A DNA stretch of 5,567 nt from Candidatus Nomurabacteria bacterium RIFCSPHIGHO2_01_FULL_39_9. Lineage in GTDB: Bacteria; Patescibacteriota; Minisyncoccia; Phycocordibacterales; DATEUR01. Below the pieces are notes generated by a model, which saw nothing but the letters and a program-made list of their open reading frames with translations, had not been told where the DNA came from and searched no databases. The DNA lies in NCBI GenBank assembly GCA_001786825.1, contig MFTL01000027.1:10760-16326 (forward strand), written 5' to 3'. Position numbers and translations under genes: made by a program. Positions 1 through 3,743 of the stretch are shown in pieces (position 1 is the first letter of the stretch; each line of letters opens with the position of its first letter).

Positions 1-337
1 AGAAAAAGAAACATTTCGAAAGGAATTAGGCGCGGAAGATAGCGGAATTGATAATTTAATCAAAGAAGCTTACAGGCTTTTGGGGCTTATGAGTTATTTT
101 ACAACCTGTGAAGACGAGACTAGGGCTTGGACAATAAAAGAGGGTAGTACGGCACCAATTGCCGGCATGGCGATTCATACTGATTTTAAAGATAAGTTTA
201 TTCGAGCTGAAATTATAAATTGGAAAGAATTGATTGATGCTGGCTCGTATGCCAGTGCTCGGGCAAAAGGCTTCGTTCGTTTAGAGGGTAAGGAATACAT
301 TGTTAAAGACGGCGACGTGATTGAGTTTAAGATATAG
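1..337 (+). CDS. ychF: Redox-regulated/ribosome-binding ATPase YchF, C-terminal part (5' end outside window)
   Basis: The reading frame is open from the left edge (first full codon at base 2) and ends at TAG 335-337, so the ATG at 80 is an internal methionine. About 111 residues are seen. Known family: YchF/OLA1 is an Obg-like P-loop ATPase of the TRAFAC class that binds ribosomes and has a C-terminal TGS domain. What is seen is the end of the linker helix (LIKEAYRLLGLMSYFT) followed by the TGS domain. The TGS hallmarks are present: RAWTIKEGSTAP, then IHTDF, then FIRAEIINW, then RLEGKEYIVKDGD near the end. E. coli YchF has the same order and nearly the same spacing. The usual 'APQAAGVIHTDF' reads 'APIAGMAIHTDF' here. 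The G domain lies upstream of the window. The gene ends 94 bases before the next start and is probably transcribed separately from it. Confidence 0.93.
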   Translation, partial: EKETFRKELGAEDSGIDNLIKEAYRLLGLMSYFTTCEDETRAWTIKEGSTAPIAGMAIHTDFKDKFIRAEIINWKELIDAGSYASARAKGFVRLEGKEYIVKDGDVIEFKI

Positions 338-384
338 CCTTATAAACTAAGGATTTTCTAAGTTATCCACAGGGATCATTTTTT
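338..384 (+). terminator. Weak terminator-like hairpins after ychF
   Basis: Directly after the ychF stop there is CCTTA (338-342), loop TAAAC, TAAGG (348-352), followed by ATTTTCT. A second small stem, ATCC (365-368)/GGAT (373-376), is followed two bases later by six T (379-384). Each stem is only 4-5 bp, so termination is plausible but weak. No stronger terminator is visible before the next promoter. Confidence 0.25.
363..371 (+). promoter_or_regulatory. DnaA-box-like 9-mer TTATCCACA
   Basis: This is an exact match to the strong E. coli-type DnaA box TTATCCACA. It lies alone in the gap between ychF and the TrpR-like gene, 26 bases after the ychF stop and 32 bases upstream of the -10 element. 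A related 9-mer, TTTTCCACA, occurs at 3233-3241. An isolated box is not an origin: no AT-rich unwinding region, box cluster or dnaA/dnaN gene is seen here. It could be a DnaA titration or regulatory site, or chance. Confidence 0.3.
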
Positions 385-402
385 CTAATTTTATATTTAT
401 AC

Positions 403-408
403 TATAAT
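403..408 (+). promoter_or_regulatory. -10 promoter element (TATAAT) of the TrpR-like fusion gene
   Basis: This is a perfect sigma-70 -10 hexamer 23 bases upstream of the ATG at 432. No good -35 is present; the best-placed hexamer is the T-rich stretch around 380-386. No TG extension precedes the -10. Transcription would start near 414-416, giving a leader of about 17 bases. The last base of the hexamer is the first base of the trp-operator-like palindrome, so a bound repressor would cover the start point and block RNA polymerase. Confidence 0.55.
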
Positions 409-427
409 GTACTAGTACGCTAGTACA
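408..427 (+). promoter_or_regulatory. trp-operator-like palindrome (putative TrpR-family binding site)
   Basis: The sequence TGTACTAGTACGCTAGTACA is an inverted repeat with two perfect 8-base arms, TGTACTAG and CTAGTACA, separated by TACG. The symmetrised E. coli trp operator has the same arms in the same 8-4-8 layout with TTAA in the centre; that comparison is from established knowledge of TrpR. The two CTAG cores are 8 bp apart centre to centre, the TrpR spacing, and the site also reads as a tandem repeat of CTAGTAC. It lies over the predicted transcription start and ends 4 bases before the ATG of a gene whose N-terminal domain is TrpR-like. Negative autoregulation is the natural inference. 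No second copy was seen in the window. Confidence 0.75.
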
Positions 428-431
428 TAAC

Positions 432-2156
432 ATGGAGAACAACAAAGCCAAAGAGGAATTTTTGAGCGCGTTGACTGAAGTCTCAAGAGATAAAAAGCTA
501 CTCAATAAATTCTTTAAATCAATTTTAAGCCCAAAGGAATACCAAGAGATCGCTTCTCGGTTGCAGATTTTTAAATTGACTTTACAAGATTATTCTCAAA
601 GATATATAGCTAAAAAGTTAAAAGTGGGGCTAGCAACAGCTAGTCGTGGTGCTCGAGAAGCGAAAAAAGAAAATAAATTATTTAAGAAGATTTTTGTTTT
701 TATTATTTTTGCATTTTTGTTTTTCCCCTTCCGATTTATCTTTGCCCAAGCCGAAGGTACTGGAAGTGTGATTATTAATGAAATTATGTATGATCTACCT
801 GACGCTGACACAGGCCGCGAATGGATTGAAGTTAAAAATGTTGGCGAAAGCGATGTCGATTTTAGTCAATGGAAATTTTTTGAAAACGAAACGAATCATG
901 GTTTATCAATTTTTCAAGGCAATAGTATTCTTATTGCTGGCGGCTTAGGTATTGTTGCTGATGACCCAGAAAAATTTTTAATTGATTGGTCAAATTTTGC
1001 GGGAACGATTTTTGATAGCAGTTTCTCTTTGTCGAATACTGGTGAAGTACTGGCTTTAAAAGATGAAAATTTAAATGTTGTTAATGAATTTAATTATAAT
1101 TCTGATTTAGGTGCGAAAGGTGATGGAAATTCGCTTTATCGTTTATCTGATAATAATTTTCAAGCTAAGTCTCCAACCCCAGGAACAGAAATTATTATAG
1201 ATTCTGAAGAAACAACAGAAGATATAACAGATGAAGAAGATATCGAAAACGCAGAAGATACAGAAAACACAGAAACAGAAGATATTATTGAAAATAGCGA
1301 ACCGCCAAAAGTCTTTATAAACGAAATTAATTGGACCGGCGGAGCAGGTAATGCTTATGGCGAATGGATAGAGCTTTATTGTGACTGTGAAAACGAAGCT
1401 GATTTGGCAAATTGGGGAATTTACAATGGTGATGATAAATTAATTATTTCTTTAACTAAAAAAATTGAAGCAAAAGGTTATTATCTTATAGCCAGAACAA
1501 CCGCAAGCCATCAAAATGAATTAGAAAATATTGCTGATGAGGTTGGTCAATTTGGCAGTGGCGGCTTATCAAATAGCGGTGAAATGCTTATTTTGAAAGA
1601 TAGTCTCGGAAATATCATTCAAAGCTTTGATTTTAGAAACGGTTGGCCGGCTGGTGATAATGAAACAAAAGAAACGATGCAATGGGATGGCACAACTTGG
1701 TTTACAAGCTCGGGCACGCCCAAAGCGGAAAATATAAAAGTGGTAGGAGAGGCCGAAAATAACACAACAGAAAATAATACAATAAATAACAATACAAATA
1801 CTAATAGTAGTAGTGGAGTTGGTGGCGGTGGTATCGTATCTATTCCAAACACTACTAATCTAGTTATAAAACCAATAAAAAAACCGGAAATTATTACTTC
1901 AAAGGAGATCAAAGTTTATTTGAATTTAAATGATTCTTCGCTTACTTTAGTAAACAAATCTAAAAAAGATCTTGATCTTTCTAATTTAAAATTGGAAAGC
2001 GATGGTAAAATATTTAGAATTCCAAAGAATACAATTTTACTCAAAGGTGGAGAAATAATTGCATCATTAAATATGTTTGGGTTTAATCAAAATACTGATC
2101 TGGTTTTAGTTGGGGCAGATGGAGAAGTAATTACCGATGCATCGTTTTTCAACTAA
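432..2156 (+). CDS. TrpR/YerC-type DNA-binding domain fused to membrane segment and lamin-tail domains
   Basis: The protein has 574 residues. Residues 8-80 are a TrpR/YerC-like helical domain: the LSPKEYQEIASRLQI core is followed by the helix-turn-helix SQRYIAKKLKVGLATASRGA (55-74). By alignment to E. coli TrpR, R43 and R72 match the tryptophan-contacting R54 and R84, G73 matches G85, and R57 and L67-A68-T69 match DNA-contacting positions. Residues 86-105 form a hydrophobic segment behind a lysine cluster, ending in AQA (105-107), a possible signal-peptidase I site. Lamin-tail domain 1 is at about 110-252 (INEIMY, GREWIEVKN, SLSNTGEVLALKD). An acidic Glu/Asp/Thr linker covers 255-292. Domain 2 is at about 293-432 (INEINW, GEWIELY, GLSNSGEMLILKD) and has an unusual CDC at 317-319. 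An Asn/Thr linker with a glycine run (443-468) precedes a degenerate third domain (490-574). The start is ATG 432: an in-frame TAA at 405-407 blocks extension, and the next in-frame ATG is residue 119. No Shine-Dalgarno is visible. Inferred topology: DNA-binding part inside, lamin-tail domains outside. Ligand unknown. Confidence 0.88.
   Translation: MENNKAKEEFLSALTEVSRDKKLLNKFFKSILSPKEYQEIASRLQIFKLTLQDYSQRYIAKKLKVGLATASRGAREAKKENKLFKKIFVFIIFAFLFFPFRFIFAQAEGTGSVIINEIMYDLPDADTGREWIEVKNVGESDVDFSQWKFFENETNHGLSIFQGNSILIAGGLGIVADDPEKFLIDWSNFAGTIFDSSFSLSNTGEVLALKDENLNVVNEFNYNSDLGAKGDGNSLYRLSDNNFQAKSPTPGTEIIIDSEETTEDITDEEDIENAEDTENTETEDIIENSEPPKVFINEINWTGGAGNAYGEWIELYCDCENEADLANWGIYNGDDKLIISLTKKIEAKGYYLIARTTASHQNELENIADEVGQFGSGGLSNSGEMLILKDSLGNIIQSFDFRNGWPAGDNETKETMQWDGTTWFTSSGTPKAENIKVVGEAENNTTENNTINNNTNTNSSSGVGGGGIVSIPNTTNLVIKPIKKPEIITSKEIKVYLNLNDSSLTLVNKSKKDLDLSNLKLESDGKIFRIPKNTILLKGGEIIASLNMFGFNQNTDLVLVGADGEVITDASFFN
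1194..1301 (+). repeat. Low-complexity acidic-linker coding repeat
   Basis: This purine-rich, imperfectly repeated stretch encodes the Glu/Asp/Thr/Asn linker between lamin-tail domains 1 and 2. The 11-mer ACAGAAGATAT occurs exactly at 1215-1225 and 1275-1285, with a close variant at 1251-1261. It is probably a flexible spacer that changes length by repeat slippage; the frame is intact here. Confidence 0.5.
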
Positions 2157-2163
2157 AAGTTAT

Positions 2164-2192
2164 TTGTAATTTTAGTATTTTAATGCAATAAT
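2164..2192 (+). promoter_or_regulatory. Candidate extended -10 promoter of the DUF5671 gene
   Basis: There is a TTGTAA -35-like hexamer (2164-2169), a 17-base spacer, and AATAAT (2187-2192) preceded by TGC, which makes an extended -10. The start point would be near 2199, with a leader of about 22 bases to the ATG at 2222. The region is very AT-rich, so chance matches are likely. The optimal spacer and TGN motif favour it. Confidence 0.4.
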
Positions 2193-2221
2193 AGTTTTAT
2201 TATAGCTAATTTATAACAATT

Positions 2222-3232
2222 ATGTCACCAAAACTAAGTCCAAAATATTTCTTTCTTTCTTTAGGTGTTTTAGTCTCTCTCATTGCCTCGGTCGTTTCTT
2301 TCCTTAATCTTGTTTTTGAAACTTTAAACAAGAAGTTTCCGGATGTTTTAAACGCGAGTTACGAGTACGGTTATCATACTTATGACTTTGAAAATATCCG
2401 TTCGGCGCTAGCCGCTCTTATAATTGTTTTTCCTATTTTTCTTATTCTTTCCTATTTCTGGAAAAAAGAATCGAAAAAAGAGATGGGATCGATTGATGAG
2501 ATTATCCGTAAATGGATGATGTATTTGGTTCTTTTCTTGTCGAGCGTCGTAATAATTGTCGACCTTGTCACGCTAGTTAAATATTTTATCGCTGGAGAAA
2601 TAACCACTCGCTTTATTTTGAAAGTTATCATTGCGCTCATTGTCGCCCTCTTGGTTGGCCTTTATTACATGTACGAACTTAAAGGCAAAGATAAAATAAT
2701 GAAAGTATCAACCGGTCTTGCTTTTGGTACGGATGCCACTATTCTTGTTCTGTTAGCAATTATTTTTAGCTTTATAATTATGGGCAGTCCAGCCAAACAA
2801 AGATTGCTCCGACTAGACGATCGCCGCATTCAAGATCTTCAAAACGTTCAATGGCAAGTGATTAATTATTGGCAGCAAAAACAAAAATTACCAGAGTCTT
2901 TTAAAGACCTTAAAGATCCGCTTTCTGGGTTTTCTTTGCCAGTAGATCCGGAATTTGAGAAGGGAATTAATTATGAATATAGGAAAATTGAGAAATTGAA
3001 ATTTGAACTTTGTGGCACTTTTTCATTACCGATTCCAAAAGGCTGGCGAGAATACGGCGGTGGTGATATAAGGCCACTGACTATGATGAAGGGGGAAGAT
3101 GTAGCAATGATGTCTTATCCTTATCCGGGACCGGATGGTGTAAATGAATCTTGGGACCATGAAGCTGGACGGACTTGCTTTGAAAGAACTATTGATCCGG
3201 AACGCTATCCGCCTTTTGAGAAACTTAGATAG
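2222..3232 (+). CDS. DUF5671 domain multi-pass membrane protein with pilin-like C-terminal domain
   Basis: The protein has 336 residues and unknown function. Hydrophobic segments are at about 9-33, 62-80, 97-121, 130-150 and 171-189. The first four, with the motifs IRSALAALIIVFPIFLILSYFW, IRKWMMYLVLFL and GEITTRFILKV, fit the DUF5671 membrane domain as remembered from Patescibacteria. After the fifth helix comes an amphipathic helix (191-220, QRLLRLDDRRIQDLQNVQWQ). Next is a compact region with LP (223-224), DP (232-233), VDP (241-243), YEY (251-253) and FELCGTF (261-267). The order 'DP..PVDP..Y.Y..ELC.TF' resembles the globular part of type II secretion/type IV pseudopilins. The end carries WDHEAGRTCF and RTIDPERYPPF, a tail seen in other DUF5671 proteins of this phylum. 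Two cysteines (C264 and C319) could pair if the domain is extracytoplasmic. The start is ATG 2222, 65 bases after the upstream stop; no Shine-Dalgarno is visible. Confidence 0.87.
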   Translation: MSPKLSPKYFFLSLGVLVSLIASVVSFLNLVFETLNKKFPDVLNASYEYGYHTYDFENIRSALAALIIVFPIFLILSYFWKKESKKEMGSIDEIIRKWMMYLVLFLSSVVIIVDLVTLVKYFIAGEITTRFILKVIIALIVALLVGLYYMYELKGKDKIMKVSTGLAFGTDATILVLLAIIFSFIIMGSPAKQRLLRLDDRRIQDLQNVQWQVINYWQQKQKLPESFKDLKDPLSGFSLPVDPEFEKGINYEYRKIEKLKFELCGTFSLPIPKGWREYGGGDIRPLTMMKGEDVAMMSYPYPGPDGVNESWDHEAGRTCFERTIDPERYPPFEKLR

Positions 3233-3241
3233 TTTTCCACA
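3233..3241 (+). promoter_or_regulatory. DnaA-box-like 9-mer TTTTCCACA
   Basis: It begins on the base after the DUF5671 stop codon and matches the relaxed DnaA-box consensus TTWTNCACA. It is weaker than the exact box at 363-371 and isolated, so it is reported only as a candidate. Confidence 0.2.
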
Positions 3242-3249
3242 ATAACTAC

Positions 3250-3277
3250 TTGCGGGGGGGCAGTCATTTGAGATAAT
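3250..3277 (+). promoter_or_regulatory. Candidate extended -10 promoter of the small membrane protein gene
   Basis: There is a TTGCGG hexamer (3250-3255; half-match to TTGACA), a 16-base spacer containing the end of a seven-G run (3254-3260), and GATAAT (3272-3277) preceded by TGA, forming an extended -10. The start point would be near 3284, exactly where an RNA hairpin stem begins. The leader would be about 67 bases, the longest predicted in the window. Confidence 0.4.
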
Positions 3278-3283
3278 AAAGAT

Positions 3284-3339
3284 ACGAGCAGTCGAAGCTC
3301 GTAAATTAAGCTTAATTTATTGTTAATAATTAAATTATT
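3284..3339 (+). repeat. Inverted repeats in the leader of the small membrane protein gene
   Basis: Three consecutive palindromic elements lie before the ATG at 3351. ACGAGC (3284-3289) pairs with GCTCGT (3297-3302) around a seven-base loop. TAAATTAAGCTTAATTTA (3302-3319) is a perfect 18-base palindrome. AATAATT (3325-3331) pairs with AATTATT (3333-3339). The first is a real GC-containing hairpin and could cap the 5' end of the transcript. The other two are AT-only or nearly so and could be DNA-binding sites or chance. None has the U-tract of a terminator. Confidence 0.45.
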
Positions 3340-3350
3340 TAAAACTTATT

Positions 3351-3617
3351 ATGCCAGAGAATAAAATGAATTGGGGAACTTTAATCCTCGGTATTATCAT
3401 TGGTGCAGTAGTCGTTGGTGTTGTTTGGTTTGCTTCGAAACCGGCGACAAGTGGGGCAGATGCTGAGATCGGTCAATGCATACAAAGCTATCTTGCAAGA
3501 GACAAAGGAACGGCACCAAATGTTTTTCGGGCACTCTATTGTTGTGGTATTCAGGAAGGGATTGTAGTACCACCGGGTGGCTATAATTGTGGCGGTGGCG
3601 GTGGTGATCCTGTTTAA
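3351..3617 (+). CDS. Small single-pass membrane protein with conserved-looking cysteines, function unknown
   Basis: The protein has 88 residues and I do not recognise a family. A short polar N-terminus is followed by one strongly hydrophobic helix (about 8-28, LILGIIIGAVVVGVVWFA), which looks like a signal anchor with no AXA cleavage site. The remaining 60 residues are predicted outside the membrane on the positive-inside pattern, though the N-terminal charge is weak. This part has four cysteines (C43, C64, C65, C80), a short helical stretch CIQSYLARDKGTAPNVFRALYCC, and a glycine-rich end (81-85). Four cysteines allow two disulfides. The start is ATG 3351; a second in-frame ATG (residue 6) gives nearly the same product. 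It is real rather than random because it has a coherent TM-plus-domain layout, its own candidate promoter, and a strong terminator 50 bases downstream. Confidence 0.68.
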   Translation: MPENKMNWGTLILGIIIGAVVVGVVWFASKPATSGADAEIGQCIQSYLARDKGTAPNVFRALYCCGIQEGIVVPPGGYNCGGGGGDPV

Positions 3618-3631
3618 TAAAAATTATATCT

Positions 3632-3652
3632 ATTTAATATGAAGTATTAAAT
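3632..3652 (+). repeat. AT-rich inverted repeat in the 3' untranslated region
   Basis: ATTTAATA (3632-3639) and TATTAAAT (3645-3652) form an 8-bp all-AT stem around TGAAG, 15 bases after the stop of the small gene and just upstream of the terminator. It may be a minor 3' mRNA structure. Its weight is low because the region is AT-rich. Confidence 0.3.
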
Positions 3653-3666
3653 CTGGTATTTTATTT

Positions 3667-3692
3667 CAAAAACCCGCCTCGGCGGGTTTTTG
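3667..3692 (+). terminator. Strong Rho-independent terminator
   Basis: The left arm CAAAAACCCGC (3667-3677) pairs perfectly with GCGGGTTTTTG (3682-3692) around a CTCG tetraloop. The GC core is followed by a T run on the + strand and preceded by an A run, so it would work in both directions. It ends transcription of the small membrane protein gene and separates it from leuS, whose candidate promoter starts 13 bases further on. Confidence 0.93.
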
Positions 3693-3704
3693 ATTTTCAA
3701 TAAA

Positions 3705-3733
3705 TTGATGAAAGGCTATAAATTTGCTATTCT
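3705..3733 (+). promoter_or_regulatory. Candidate extended -10 promoter of leuS, giving a near-leaderless mRNA
   Basis: There is TTGATG (3705-3710, first four bases consensus), a 17-base spacer, and TATTCT (3728-3733) preceded by TGC. The expected start is at about 3739-3741, only 3-5 bases before the leuS ATG at 3744. It lies just after the terminator, as expected for a promoter of a new transcription unit. Confidence 0.5.
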
Positions 3734-3743
3734 TTATTCATAA

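Noticed and set aside
630..643. Second CTAG pair: CTAGC-AACA-GCTAG inverted repeat inside the TrpR domain
   Set aside because: CTAG centres are 10 bp apart rather than 8, the GTAC flanks are absent, and it lies in conserved coding sequence (GLATAS). It is not a convincing second operator, though its symmetry is noted.
596..811. Antisense open frame of 71 codons opposite the TrpR/membrane-segment junction
   Set aside because: It is a shadow of the sense gene, with no domain logic and no promoter or leader; its composition mirrors the AT-rich sense codons.
1619..1912. Antisense open frame of 97 codons with proline and hydrophobic runs
   Set aside because: It is the complement of the Asn/Thr/Gly linker; the low-complexity sense sequence creates an apparent hydrophobic peptide.
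2573..2580. Single CTAG followed by TTAA, resembling a trp operator half-site
   Set aside because: Only one half-site, inside the DUF5671 coding region, with no partner arm.
2452..2640. Antisense open frame of 62 codons
   Set aside because: It lies wholly within the DUF5671 gene opposite its membrane helices, with no supporting signals.
3284..3302. Hairpin after the DUF5671 gene considered as its terminator
   Set aside because: No T tract follows the stem, and it lies downstream of a better promoter candidate, so a leader hairpin fits better.
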